From contig NZ_FOFO01000018.1 in the NCBI RefSeq assembly GCF_900110965.1, positions 1 to 64,000 of the forward strand: a stretch of 64,000 nucleotides of DNA, in the 5' to 3' direction. Under the pieces are notes generated by a model. It had not been told where the DNA came from and searched no databases. It was given only the letters and a program-made list of their open reading frames with translations. Within the stretch, counting starts at the first letter, position 1. Each line of letters opens with the position of its first letter. Source of the stretch: Ectothiorhodospira magna (GTDB lineage: Bacteria; Pseudomonadota; Gammaproteobacteria; Ectothiorhodospirales; Ectothiorhodospiraceae). This document shows, piece after piece, positions 16,266 to 25,439 of the stretch. Both the position numbers and the translations under genes were made by a program.

Positions 16266-18950
16266 ATGTTAGGTAAACGTATAGGACTTAGTACTTACCT
16301 GCATATTGAATCTGTGCCATCGCTCGAGGAACCCCTGCGTAGTATCTGGGAATACGCAATAGAAGCAGCTTCTAGCGCATTCGAATTAACCCCTGGCAAA
16401 TCATTTAACGTGGTGCGTTTAGAGTCTAGGCGAGCGGGGGTTTCGGCTGAGGCTTCAGTGTCGAATAAGGAATGCCGCAATACCTTCAAGGAGGTCGCTT
16501 TGCTAAACTACCCTGACTTCTTTGATGAACCTTTTCCGGCATTAGCTGATAGCTGGCGTTATGTGCCAGAAAGCTCGGAATCTTCCTACCGTAGCTATCG
16601 CCATTCACTTAACCCACCTATCCTTCATCGCAAAGAATTACTTTTAGCTCCCGATCACCCCAGCTATGAGATCTACAAGGAGTTAAGCACAGCTGCTGAG
16701 TTGATAGGGCTCTTTGACAACTCCACTCGAATCGGCTATCAGCGACAATGGCTTGCGTTGGTGCGAGAATCTGGATACCGGATAAGTGGTCATTCTCTTG
16801 TACCGCTCACCCCCGAGGAGCGTGACCGCACCATCGAGAGTGCTGACAATTGGTGCGCCGCCCGTCAGCGTACAGCCCTGGTGCGCTATGACTTTTCAGC
16901 TCCTATTCGGAGCCTCGAGCGTCACGGTTTCCTGGATGGCAATTACCGGCTCTTCGATTATGGATGTGGACGAGGGGATGATGTTCGGGGCCTGAGGGAT
17001 AATGGCATCGAAGCCTACGGCTGGGACCCTTTTTACGCCCCTGAAACAGTCCGGCTGCCGGCTGATCTAGTCAACCTTGGCTTTGTCATCAATGTCATCG
17101 AGGACTTCGACGAGCGCCTGGAAGCCTTACTGGGTGCTTGGTCATTAGCGCAGCGTCTTCTCGTTGTCGCGGTGATGCTTTCAAACGAAAACGATGCAAG
17201 AGGTTCTCAGTTTCGCGATGGAGTCAAAACTCAGCGGGACACATTCCAGAAATATTTCACTCAGAGAGAAATTAAGGACTATCTAGATCGCGCTCTAGAT
17301 GAAGAAGCAATGCCAGTTGCACCAGGTGTGCTTTATGTCTTCCGCGACAAGGACCTGGAGCAACGATTCTTGCTCGAACGCTACAGAAGTCGTAGGAGAC
17401 ACTTATGCACACTAACTAGCGCGCGACCACTTAATCGGACTGAGCGCAATGGGCTACGGAACCGGGGGGCCGAACTTCGCTCGGCCGAGCGTTATATGGC
17501 CTATCGGGAACCGCTCGATAGACTTTGGGCGCAGTGGTTGAGCCTCGGCCGCACACCGATGAAGGAAGAAGTCATTGATCATGACGCTCTACTTCAAGGA
17601 TTCGGGTCCTTTAAAGGAGCCTTGCGCTGCATTGAAATTCAACGCCGTTCCGAGATCGGTGACGAAGCGTTTGAGGCCACTTTAACAGCATCGAAGAATA
17701 GGCGGCTTGCAGACCTTGAAGCGTATTTTGCCCTTCTTCAGTTCGACCGTCGCCAGCCTTATCGAAACCTAGACCCGAGTCTACGTTGTGACATTCGCTT
17801 TTTCTTTGGTAGTTACCGCAAGGCTCAGGATGCAGGTCTACAGCGCCTATCACAGCTCGCGGACGTAGATGAAATTGCCCGAGCATGCCAAGAAGCGGCA
17901 GAGAATGGTCTCGGGCATTTAATTTGGGAGCACGGGCAGCGCCGTTCATTGCAAGTGCATAGCTCTCTTGTGGAGCGTCTGCCAGTCCTTTTGCGGATTT
18001 ATATCGGAGCGGCCTCACAGATATACGGTGACTGGCGCAACGCTGACCTGGTCAAGATACATATTTGCTCTGGCAAACTTTCCCTTATGAGCTTTGACGA
18101 CTTTGAGGGCAAGCCACTTCCTCGCATGCTTGAACGCGTCAAAATTAAGTTACGCCAGCTAGATTTTGACTACTTTCGTTACGGTGATGAGTATGAGCCA
18201 CCATACTTGTACTGGAAGTCCCGGTATCTCAACGAGGAGCACCCTAACTATCCAGTACAGTGCGCTTTTGATAAAACGCTCGCAGAACTTGATCTACTAG
18301 ACCTGTCCGGATTCGGTCCGCCCCCAGCAGTACTACATGACACCTTAAGACGTCACCGATGGGAGATCGATGGTTTTCAGCTACGTCGTTCCCTCACCCA
18401 ACCACGCCTTGATGACGCGTGTGGAAGATTTCTCAGATTTCGTGACTTCATTGAATGCGGTGAAACCTGGCAGAAGTTATCAGCGGAGGCCGGTTTCGAC
18501 AACCAACCTAGGCGGATAGAAAGCTGGAACGCGCTAAATGATCTAGCCGAACACGTCCTTGATCCGATCATCGAGTGGTTTGGCATGATCCATCTTACTT
18601 ACGCCTTTTCATCACCACAGCTCACCAAACATATCCCAGCTCGCGTAGATGCTAAGCGTGATCAACACGCCGCGTGCGAACAAAACCGCCGGGGCAAGCT
18701 CATCTGTGAAAGAGGGGGTGCTGCCGTCGACTTTATCATCAGCGATGAAGATATGCGTGACGTAGCCCACTGGGTCGCGACGAATACACCTTTCGATCGC
18801 CTCTACTTCTACGATGCTGACAAGCCGATCCACGTTAGCTATGGTCCTGAGCACAATCGTCAGGTTGTATGGATGCGCATGGGGCCCGCAGAAACGCGAG
18901 TCCCCAGGGTGGTCGCTATCAGCAGTTTGGCAACTTTAGTTACTAAGTAG
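16266..18950 (+). CDS. DNA phosphorothioation-associated putative methyltransferase
   Basis: The 894-residue protein has a central SAM-binding motif 'LFDYGCGRGDDVRGL' (229-243), then 'AYGWDPFY' and 'DLVNLGFVINVIEDFDERLE', as in Rossmann methyltransferases. The N-terminal 200 and C-terminal 550 residues are unlike ordinary DNA methyltransferases, and no NPPY or PCQ motif was seen. It resembles the family named for its association with phosphorothioation loci. It lies on the same strand as sspABCD but 177 bp away, so it may have its own promoter. The substrate is unknown; it may modify DNA or tune the sulfur modification. Confidence 0.8.
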   Translation: MLGKRIGLSTYLHIESVPSLEEPLRSIWEYAIEAASSAFELTPGKSFNVVRLESRRAGVSAEASVSNKECRNTFKEVALLNYPDFFDEPFPALADSWRYVPESSESSYRSYRHSLNPPILHRKELLLAPDHPSYEIYKELSTAAELIGLFDNSTRIGYQRQWLALVRESGYRISGHSLVPLTPEERDRTIESADNWCAARQRTALVRYDFSAPIRSLERHGFLDGNYRLFDYGCGRGDDVRGLRDNGIEAYGWDPFYAPETVRLPADLVNLGFVINVIEDFDERLEALLGAWSLAQRLLVVAVMLSNENDARGSQFRDGVKTQRDTFQKYFTQREIKDYLDRALDEEAMPVAPGVLYVFRDKDLEQRFLLERYRSRRRHLCTLTSARPLNRTERNGLRNRGAELRSAERYMAYREPLDRLWAQWLSLGRTPMKEEVIDHDALLQGFGSFKGALRCIEIQRRSEIGDEAFEATLTASKNRRLADLEAYFALLQFDRRQPYRNLDPSLRCDIRFFFGSYRKAQDAGLQRLSQLADVDEIARACQEAAENGLGHLIWEHGQRRSLQVHSSLVERLPVLLRIYIGAASQIYGDWRNADLVKIHICSGKLSLMSFDDFEGKPLPRMLERVKIKLRQLDFDYFRYGDEYEPPYLYWKSRYLNEEHPNYPVQCAFDKTLAELDLLDLSGFGPPPAVLHDTLRRHRWEIDGFQLRRSLTQPRLDDACGRFLRFRDFIECGETWQKLSAEAGFDNQPRRIESWNALNDLAEHVLDPIIEWFGMIHLTYAFSSPQLTKHIPARVDAKRDQHAACEQNRRGKLICERGGAAVDFIISDEDMRDVAHWVATNTPFDRLYFYDADKPIHVSYGPEHNRQVVWMRMGPAETRVPRVVAISSLATLVTK

Positions 18951-19013
18951 CACCCGACACTTACCAATGGAGCCATTTGGCCCCGTGTAAAACCCACACC
19001 GTACGATATAAGC

Positions 19014-19040
19014 GCGTCGAATGTCCGCAACATCCGACGC
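19014..19040. terminator. Hairpin between convergent operons
   Basis: GCGTCGAATGT and ACATCCGACGC pair with one bulge around a 5-nt loop, between the ends of the methyltransferase-like gene and the restriction operon. There is no strong T-run on either strand, so termination strength is uncertain. Confidence 0.45.
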
Positions 19041-19101
19041 GAGGCATATTTGAGTACTTTACAGTAGCACGCGAAGTTCTACATCGTAGGTATGCCTAGG
19101 T

Positions 19102-19539
19102 TCACTTCGCAGCTCGCTTTTCAATTTCATCTAATAAATTCCACAATGGCTTCTGATCTACATCGTCAAGAATCTGTATAAGATATGGAATACCAGCATT
19201 CGCCATACCTAACGCGAAATCCATGACCTTTCTTGGGCTTGCCAACCCGTCTAAATCACGGGTCATAGCGAGATAGACTGCTTGAATGTATGTCACCCTA
19301 TACGGATCTGTAGATAGAATTGCTGCGGATACAACATTGTAGGTATCCTTTTCCTCGGAGGGGGAAAGTCTACCCTGCACCGCCAGGACAAAAGCACAAA
19401 ACCAAAAATCTACTTGGCGCTCGAATGGCGAAATCTCCCTAGACTTACCACCTCCACCACTTAGGCAAAAACGTCTAACCTGCCCATCGAACTTTTTTGG
19501 CATTTCGATGTTGTACGATGAAAATGGATTCTCTGACAT
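19102..19539 (-). CDS. Unknown 145-aa protein, last gene of the probable restriction operon
   Basis: The start ATG shares its A with the upstream stop (TGATG at 19537-19541), so translation is coupled. The 145 residues are soluble and mixed: 'DFWFCAFVLAVQGRL', 'TYNVVSAAILSTDPYRVTYI' and a C-terminal helical end 'LWNLLDEIEKRAAK'. No catalytic motif was recognised. Its fixed place behind the SMC-like gene suggests a dedicated subunit, perhaps equivalent to one of the small components of SspFGH or DndFGH modules, but no direct match can be claimed. Confidence 0.7.
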   Translation of the reverse strand: MSENPFSSYNIEMPKKFDGQVRRFCLSGGGGKSREISPFERQVDFWFCAFVLAVQGRLSPSEEKDTYNVVSAAILSTDPYRVTYIQAVYLAMTRDLDGLASPRKVMDFALGMANAGIPYLIQILDDVDQKPLWNLLDEIEKRAAK

Positions 19540-21674
19540 CAGGCTATCTCCACACTTCTACGCTGACAAATGCGACAATACATGTGATGATCACATTCAC
19601 ACCTTACAATAGTCGTGGCCTTTACCTCTGGCTTATACAGAAGCATCTTCGGATAATGTGCGGGGTTAGTTAAGGTATATACCATGCCAGCATACTTATC
19701 GATAATCCCCTCTACACCCATGATCTCGTCGTGCGTAAGGAATAATATAATCTGGTTTCCTTCCCTAATAGCATTGAGAAGAACAGATTGCTTAACATAT
19801 CCTGCCATCATCCCTAGAGGAGTATCGATAATATTTGGCGCCTCAACCTCGCTCACTTTGGTCAACGCAAGAATGAAGGCCAACGTGATAGCACGCCGCG
19901 ATGCTCCATTAAGATCTTGATCGGGATTGAGTATATGACCATTTGGCCCATAAACCATAATATCAAATTCTTCGGTTAGCTCCGCATGCCGGATCATCGA
20001 GAACTCTGACTTCTCCGAGTCCGACCCTATCATCGACAAAAAGATACGATTCATCTCCTTGCTAACTTTACCCAACTCCTCTTTACGCAAGCTTTCTTTT
20101 ATTTCAACAAAAACTTTTTTTACTATATTCGAAACATCCCAGTTAGAAGCGGACGTGTTCGTTTTACCTAACTTCCTTCCTACCTTTTGACGGTCCTCTT
20201 CAAGCTCGGTTAGTCGCACCTTTGCTTCGCCTATCTGGTTAATCCTTGTAGCCTCCGTGCCGCGATATCTCTGCTGTTCTTCGCGAAGCTTGTCGCGCTG
20301 CTCGCGGAGCTTGATAAGTTGACTATCTTGAACTTGCTTAATGTTTTCTTCTATAACTTCAAGCTCTTCCTCTTGTTCTTGAAGACTCTTAAGAAGACTC
20401 ATCAGACGTTGTGACTCTGTACTATATTTTTCTAACCAAGCCTCTCTCGCCATACCAGGCTGACTACTCCTGATTCTATAAAATAGACTAGACGCCGCCT
20501 CCTGAATAAGGTCAGATTCGCGACTCGCCTCAATTGCGGCAGCGATCTTGCGCCTCTTCTCATCGCCCGCCGGAGAGCCTGAACGTAAATCGGATCCGCA
20601 AAAGCAGTAATCACGATCTAGGAGCTCTTCTAGTATTGGGACGTTCACCTTTGGCAGCTGCTTGGCTTGGTTAAGGTCATTAAGTATTTCCTTGGCACCT
20701 TCGATTTCTTTCTGAAGAAGCGCCATTGCCATCTCATGACATGACGCTACTCGGCTAATTTCTTTATAAGCAGACTCAAGGGAATTCAGATTCCTTTTTA
20801 TCGCCCCCTGAAGCTTCTGCTTCTCTTGAACGAGCTTATCTTTATCGCCTAACGTTAGGGCCTCATCGATTTCTGAATCTTTTATCTTTAACCCTTTATT
20901 TATATCTGCTAGAACAACTCTACATTCATCAAGCTCTTTACTCCAGGCATCGATATCCTCTCCTAGCCCCAGGATCCGATCATCAATTTTCTCTAACTCC
21001 TTAGCGTAATCCTTATTGTCGATTTGCTGTGCAAACTCCGTCGACACCGCTGATAAGTGAGAAATAGTTTTATCAATAATATTTAGACCTAGAAGCGCTT
21101 CAATCGCATTGGCGACTCGCTTGCGTTTAACCCCTTGCGAAGCTGCGGCCTCTATAAATGACATGGCGCTGTCGCCGTCAGTAAAGTAGACGTCCTTTAG
21201 AGATTCCGGTAATGCGCTGTGTATGGTAGCGTGCACGTCATTGTCGTTGACTTTCTCAGTGCCATTGGGCGTAACTTTCCAAAGCGTACGAACCTCACCG
21301 TTCCTAACTATAGTGTTCTCCTTAGGTGCGCCCTCACTGCAAACCCGTACTAGACGATAGGTAGCTTTCTTATACTGATGATTCCCTTTACCAAAGGTCG
21401 CCACATGTGCTAGCTCGAACTCAATCTCCACCGAGACCTGTACGCTTTTGCCATCGGACCCATCCTCGTCTGAAGGAAATAATGAATAAGCACCTTTTTG
21501 GGGTAACGCCTTTGAACCATAAAGGCACCAAATCAGAGCGTTCTGGGTGGTCGTTTTACCAGTTTCGTTAGCAGCCCTAATGACCGTCAGCCGCTTTTCT
21601 TTGTCGGTTGAGAAATCGAGATCTAGCTTCTTAAGCAGCCTAAAATTTCTTATTTTTGCGGAAATAAGTTTCAT
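19539..21674 (-). CDS. DndD/SMC-like ATPase with C-terminal zinc-type cysteine cluster
   Basis: The 711-residue protein has the Rad50/SMC plan. The N-terminal Walker A reads 'RAANETGKTTTQNALIWCLY' (33-52), followed by long coiled-coil arms meeting near a 'CFCGSDLRSG' loop around residue 360. The C-terminal lobe has the signature 'NGASRRAITLAFILAL' and Walker B 'NIIDTPLG'. It resembles DndD but sits in the convergent operon rather than with the sulfur-transfer genes. An unusual tail, CECDHHMYCRICQ, could bind zinc. The start overlaps the preceding 72-aa gene as ATGA. It likely powers DNA scanning or cutting with the helicase-nuclease. Confidence 0.78.
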   Translation of the reverse strand: MKLISAKIRNFRLLKKLDLDFSTDKEKRLTVIRAANETGKTTTQNALIWCLYGSKALPQKGAYSLFPSDEDGSDGKSVQVSVEIEFELAHVATFGKGNHQYKKATYRLVRVCSEGAPKENTIVRNGEVRTLWKVTPNGTEKVNDNDVHATIHSALPESLKDVYFTDGDSAMSFIEAAASQGVKRKRVANAIEALLGLNIIDKTISHLSAVSTEFAQQIDNKDYAKELEKIDDRILGLGEDIDAWSKELDECRVVLADINKGLKIKDSEIDEALTLGDKDKLVQEKQKLQGAIKRNLNSLESAYKEISRVASCHEMAMALLQKEIEGAKEILNDLNQAKQLPKVNVPILEELLDRDYCFCGSDLRSGSPAGDEKRRKIAAAIEASRESDLIQEAASSLFYRIRSSQPGMAREAWLEKYSTESQRLMSLLKSLQEQEEELEVIEENIKQVQDSQLIKLREQRDKLREEQQRYRGTEATRINQIGEAKVRLTELEEDRQKVGRKLGKTNTSASNWDVSNIVKKVFVEIKESLRKEELGKVSKEMNRIFLSMIGSDSEKSEFSMIRHAELTEEFDIMVYGPNGHILNPDQDLNGASRRAITLAFILALTKVSEVEAPNIIDTPLGMMAGYVKQSVLLNAIREGNQIILFLTHDEIMGVEGIIDKYAGMVYTLTNPAHYPKMLLYKPEVKATTIVRCECDHHMYCRICQRRSVEIA

Positions 21675-21889
21675 GAATCACTCCTGGCGCTCACTTCTAG
21701 CGCTCGCCGCATAATCTCATCTTTAATGTCGGCTCGCACTTTTCTACTTGATCGCTCATCAATACTTGACTCGATCAAATAAACCTTCTGACATAAATCC
21801 CTAAGCGCCGACGTGTTGTACTCGTCAAATCCGCCTCCATTTACGACATCTTCTATCATTGAATTTATCTTTTTATGCGAGATACTCAT
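21671..21889 (-). CDS. Unknown 72-aa linker protein of the restriction operon
   Basis: The ATG at 21889 overlaps the helicase stop (TCATGA) and the stop overlaps the SMC start. The short gene is therefore locked between its neighbours, which argues that it is real. The product starts 'MSISHKKINSMIEDVVNGGG', is helical and charged, and ends 'DEIMRRALEVSARSDS'. No motif was recognised. A longer start at 21931 is possible but would lie inside the helicase coding region. It may be a structural subunit joining the helicase and the ATPase. Confidence 0.7.
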   Translation of the reverse strand: MSISHKKINSMIEDVVNGGGFDEYNTSALRDLCQKVYLIESSIDERSSRKVRADIKDEIMRRALEVSARSDS

Positions 21890-23994
21890 GAGCTTTCCCT
21901 CAATAAATCCATTATCTTTTCTGTCGCCCAATAACCGCCATTGGCCTCCATGTAGTTCTTACTGTTCCTAGAAAAAAACTCTACTCTGTTATATTCCCCT
22001 TCAAGCAGCGACTTGAGATCCTCATCAACTTTTCCACTAACTTGAGGCAAAATCACGAAGTCAAATATTTCCGCAAATGTCTTTCCAGTTGCCGGCGATA
22101 AACGAAGCACCCTCCCTAACCTCTGTATCCATTGTCGCCGAACGGTGTTACTAGCGAGCAAGTAGGCCTTTTCGATTTGAGGAACGTTAAACCCTTCATC
22201 CAAGACGCGCTTTGAAGTCAGAACCTGTAGTTCATCTTTGGAAAATGAATCTACTATACCTTTTAGCAAATTAGTACTAGAGGTTTCATCTGCTGTAACT
22301 TGGTGAAACCTAATGCCTAACTTATTCAAACGACAGTTGACTACTTCAAGTTGCTCTGGCTTCTTATCGGTGCAAAAGATTAGCGTTTTCGTTATTGCGT
22401 CGACATCATGAGGTAGCACTTCAAATAGCTTATTAATCTTAGACTGGGCACTTTCAATAAGAGCCCTTCTTTTGATGCAGAGCTGCTCCCACCTTTCCTT
22501 AGCGCTTGAATCTCCATCAAGGTTGGCTGCGAAGGATAGTCTCTTTATTTTTTCGGTTAATTCCTGAAACTCATCCTCCTCCTCCGCCGTAAGGTAAGTG
22601 AAATACACTTTATATTTGTATGGAACTAGACAATTACCTATAGCATCACCTAAACCGTACTCATACACGACATCGCCGAATTCCCTTTTGATAAATACGG
22701 TGCCTTCCTCATCGTACTGACGTTCATGGGTAGCGGAGAGCCCTAGCTTGAAATTAAAGATAACTGGGAAATTAACCTTGGACTTTTCGCTACCTACATT
22801 ATGCACTTCGTCTGCTATAAGGAGCGACGAGACCCCCCTCCTCACGGAACCGTCTATTTCAAAGTAGCCACTAAATAGAGCGTTATAGGTAACAATCACT
22901 ACTTGGACTTTAGCCACACCCAACCTTAAAGCTCGATACCCTTGCTTTATACTGGCCGATATATATTGTCGACTTTTACCAGCAGTATTTACTGGCTCGA
23001 CTCCGAACTCCTTAATGTCTTTCTCCCACTGATGCATAAGGGCTTTCGTGGGAACGGCAACAACAATCATGAGATGATTTTCGCGGTCAAGTAAATTGGC
23101 TGCCGCGATTAACGCGGAGATGGTTTTACCTCCTCCTGTTGCGATCGAGACTATACCTTGGCCGGCATTTTTCAACCAGCAATCAACTGCTTCACCCTGA
23201 TGTTTAAATGGCCCTTCCCGGTAAACCAGATAATCAGGGATTTTTAGGCTCATCACGTTATACTTCTCTGGACACTGAGGCGCCACGTGTTGATGATATA
23301 GGTTTTGAAAATCTTCTATGGGCGACTTGTAGTCACGCGCCAACTTTTCCAATGTTTCCATGGTTGACTTATTAACAGGTATAGTTTTAACGCCAGCTAA
23401 CTCGGACCGCCATAGACAGTTAAACTTACCCTTCAATTGCTCGTAAATTTCTTCTGATTCATCGCTCAACCACGACCGACTCAGCACTAGTTGCTCAAAG
23501 TTTTCTCCGAGGCCACCGTGAGTTGCGTTGCTAGAGCCATGAATAACGACACCACCGTATGGCGTAGTGAAGAACCATGCTTTCGCATGAAATATACCGC
23601 TCTCTTTAAGTGCCAGCCTAAGCTCTATTCTACCCTGCGATACGAGTGAACTTAAGGCCGCAAGGGTATAGTTACGAAGTGATGACTCTTCGTAAACTAA
23701 CCCGGGAAATAGAATTTCAAAGTAATCCTCATCGTCTTCCAGTGCGCGCTGAATAGCCAGAAGGTCATTTTGGCTTAGCTGAGGACTTATAATAAAGCGC
23801 ATTACATTGGCATTACACCTGAGATAGCAAGAAATTGTTGCTGCTAGCTCCGACAAAACCCCGCTTGTGAAGTAACCTACCATGCAATCTAGTACGTGAC
23901 TTTCTTTCGCAATAGGCCAAAAGATGACCCTATCGCTATCGATCTCAGATGGAAAGAAGACAGATGGCAGCGCATTAAGTTGGTTTATGCTCAC
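21886..23994 (-). CDS. PLD-nuclease / DEVH-helicase, phosphorothioation-linked restriction enzyme
   Basis: The 702-residue protein joins an N-terminal phospholipase-D-type nuclease domain, 'FHAKAWFFTTPYGG' (135-148) with 'HGSSNATHGGL' (152-162), to a superfamily-2 helicase. Helicase motifs are Walker A 'ATGGGKT' (285-291), 'IADEVHNVG' (393-401), 'GLSATHE' (418-424), and motifs V and VI in 'TSKRVLDEGFNVP' and 'QWIQRLGRVLR'. The PLD core shows one HxK. Such enzymes are the restriction component paired with DNA phosphorothioation loci. It is the first gene of the four-gene operon and is AT-richer than the chromosome. Confidence 0.85.
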   Translation of the reverse strand: MSINQLNALPSVFFPSEIDSDRVIFWPIAKESHVLDCMVGYFTSGVLSELAATISCYLRCNANVMRFIISPQLSQNDLLAIQRALEDDEDYFEILFPGLVYEESSLRNYTLAALSSLVSQGRIELRLALKESGIFHAKAWFFTTPYGGVVIHGSSNATHGGLGENFEQLVLSRSWLSDESEEIYEQLKGKFNCLWRSELAGVKTIPVNKSTMETLEKLARDYKSPIEDFQNLYHQHVAPQCPEKYNVMSLKIPDYLVYREGPFKHQGEAVDCWLKNAGQGIVSIATGGGKTISALIAAANLLDRENHLMIVVAVPTKALMHQWEKDIKEFGVEPVNTAGKSRQYISASIKQGYRALRLGVAKVQVVIVTYNALFSGYFEIDGSVRRGVSSLLIADEVHNVGSEKSKVNFPVIFNFKLGLSATHERQYDEEGTVFIKREFGDVVYEYGLGDAIGNCLVPYKYKVYFTYLTAEEEDEFQELTEKIKRLSFAANLDGDSSAKERWEQLCIKRRALIESAQSKINKLFEVLPHDVDAITKTLIFCTDKKPEQLEVVNCRLNKLGIRFHQVTADETSSTNLLKGIVDSFSKDELQVLTSKRVLDEGFNVPQIEKAYLLASNTVRRQWIQRLGRVLRLSPATGKTFAEIFDFVILPQVSGKVDEDLKSLLEGEYNRVEFFSRNSKNYMEANGGYWATEKIMDLLRESS

Positions 23995-24993
23995 CTTCGC
24001 TTACTCGCATTTTATTAATTTAGCAGCACAAACGGAGTCGTCACCATGAAGACCCACGCTCAGGCTAGTAAAACAATGGGAAATCTATTATTGATAGAGA
24101 ACAAGAAAGAGCTTGCCCGATAATCTTGAGGTGCCACAGAGGCGCTCGGAATAGCATTTCCACTAATCGCGTTGATTTCCAGCGCAAGCCCACAACCCTG
24201 GGCATGCGAGAACAGCGGTCGGGATCTGCCAATGTTGGTGGAGCACTTTTTCTGTCTTAACGCATCCCGAGTTACTGTTGGGCCTTGCCGGCAGCCATAA
24301 CGCATGGGCGACACCGACCATGGCCATGCACTGGAGTAATTAGATTGATTATTTGGAACTAATGACTCGAGAACGAATATTACATTCACCTCTATATTTG
24401 GACTTGATTCACATAAAGGGATCGGCGGCAATGTTCGGAGAGAGCGAATCGATAGGCGCTGGGGTCCAGAGCAGCGGCCGGCAAAGCCGAGGATAGTTGC
24501 TCGAGATGGAGTGTTGACTCGCAATTCAGACTGAGCCCCCCCTGAGCCCGTCCAAGGATACTGAAGGTTTGTATCCGCTATAGGCGGCATTAAGACCAAA
24601 AGCTGTGGAGCAGTTCGAATTCCCTTCCAACGTGGCATAACCTATGGCGCCCCCCTTAGAGCTACTGTCGGTTCCTAGTCACATCCGGCGCATCGGCACC
24701 ACACGGTATACGCGCAAGGTGGTATCTCGCAATAGCAGAAAACTTCTTCCAGCACCCACAGCCGACGGCTTTGCCGAGATGCGCTCGACCAGCATTCTAG
24801 AGAGCGCCAAGCGCGAAGGCCATGCTCTCAGATGGGGCGGGACTCCGTTTCTTGGGTCGTGATCCTTGGGATTGGCCCAGACGCGGGCAGCACTCACCCA
24901 AACCCCAAAAAATCCGGGCCCATCTCGGCCACGGGCACACCCAGGGCACACGCCCAAAAGGGGGAATTCTGGAAAAAGGAGGCCTTGACTCGC
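23995..24993. other. About 1 kb without a recognisable gene
   Basis: One minus-strand frame spans 24060-24638, but its composition is irregular and no motif was found, so it is not called. The stretch probably holds the promoter of the restriction operon near 24000, where AT-rich sequence precedes the helicase start. The right-hand 350 bp lead into the island's copy of the att repeat. Confidence 0.4.
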
Positions 24994-25153
24994 TGAGTGT
25001 TGGCCGCAAACAGGCCAAAAACGAGTGCTGGCAGGCGTGGTCAGCACTCATCGGCCATTTCGGCGCCGATGGAGAAGCTGTAAGCCTTTGATTTGATAGG
25101 AAATGGCGCGCCCGACTGGATTCGAACCAGTGACCCCTGCCTTCGGAGGGCAG
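24994..25153. repeat. Right copy of the 160-bp island-flanking direct repeat (att site)
   Basis: It matches 3205-3364 without gaps and contains the 3' part of the complete tRNA-Arg plus its downstream terminator hairpin. Identity extends about 110 bp beyond the tRNA 3' end, longer than a usual att core, so the element brought its own copy of tRNA-flanking DNA or entered next to an earlier element. Confidence 0.9.
25015..25048 (-). terminator. Rho-independent terminator after tRNA-Arg
   Basis: On the minus strand AGTGCTG pairs with CAGCACT around an 11-nt loop and is followed by CGTTTTT. It lies 55 bp beyond the tRNA 3' end. The left repeat copy keeps the stem but has lost the T-run. Confidence 0.7.
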
Positions 25154-25180
25154 TACTCTATCCAGCTGAGCTACGGGCGC
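25104..25180 (-). tRNA. tRNA-Arg (anticodon CCG)
   Basis: The 77-nt cloverleaf has acceptor GCGCCCG/CGGGCGC, discriminator G and encoded CCA. The anticodon loop is CTCCGAA within CTGCC/GGCAG, giving anticodon CCG for codon CGG. The T-loop is TTCGAAT. Its 3' 50 nt are duplicated at 3315-3364, showing that it is the integration site and that the island restores the intact gene. Confidence 0.96.
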
Positions 25181-25439
25181 TTGATTGGCTAGATTAGCAC
25201 ATTTTATTTTTTCCGGCACAAAAAACGCTGTTCTGTGCCTGGAAACAGCACCGGCTAAAGCACCGACGAGCCGGCAGCTGCCCACCGGTACAAGATAACG
25301 CCGGCAGCCACAATAAGGGCGCAGAGGATAGCCTAAACCAAGGCAGATGCCAAGATCGAAGCGAGGAATATGCACAGCACCAAACAGTGCATAAGATCCA
25401 ATGCAGACTTGTCCCCAGACAGAACTGACACGTCAAATC

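Larger units (their letters stand above)
3365..25153. mobile_element. Genomic island integrated at tRNA-Arg(CCG), 21.8 kb
   Basis: The element is bounded by the 160-bp direct repeat and carries its own tyrosine integrase, two small HTH/excisionase-like genes and an XRE regulator at the left end. No conjugation, replication or phage structural genes are visible, so it looks like a mobilisable or satellite-type integrative element. The cargo is the glycosylase pair, the phosphorothioation cassette and its probable restriction operon. The integrase lies beside the truncated tRNA copy, while the complete tRNA is at the opposite end. Confidence 0.88.

Noticed and set aside
24060-24638. 192-aa open frame left of tRNA-Arg
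   Set aside because: Irregular composition, no motif and no ribosome site; judged non-coding.
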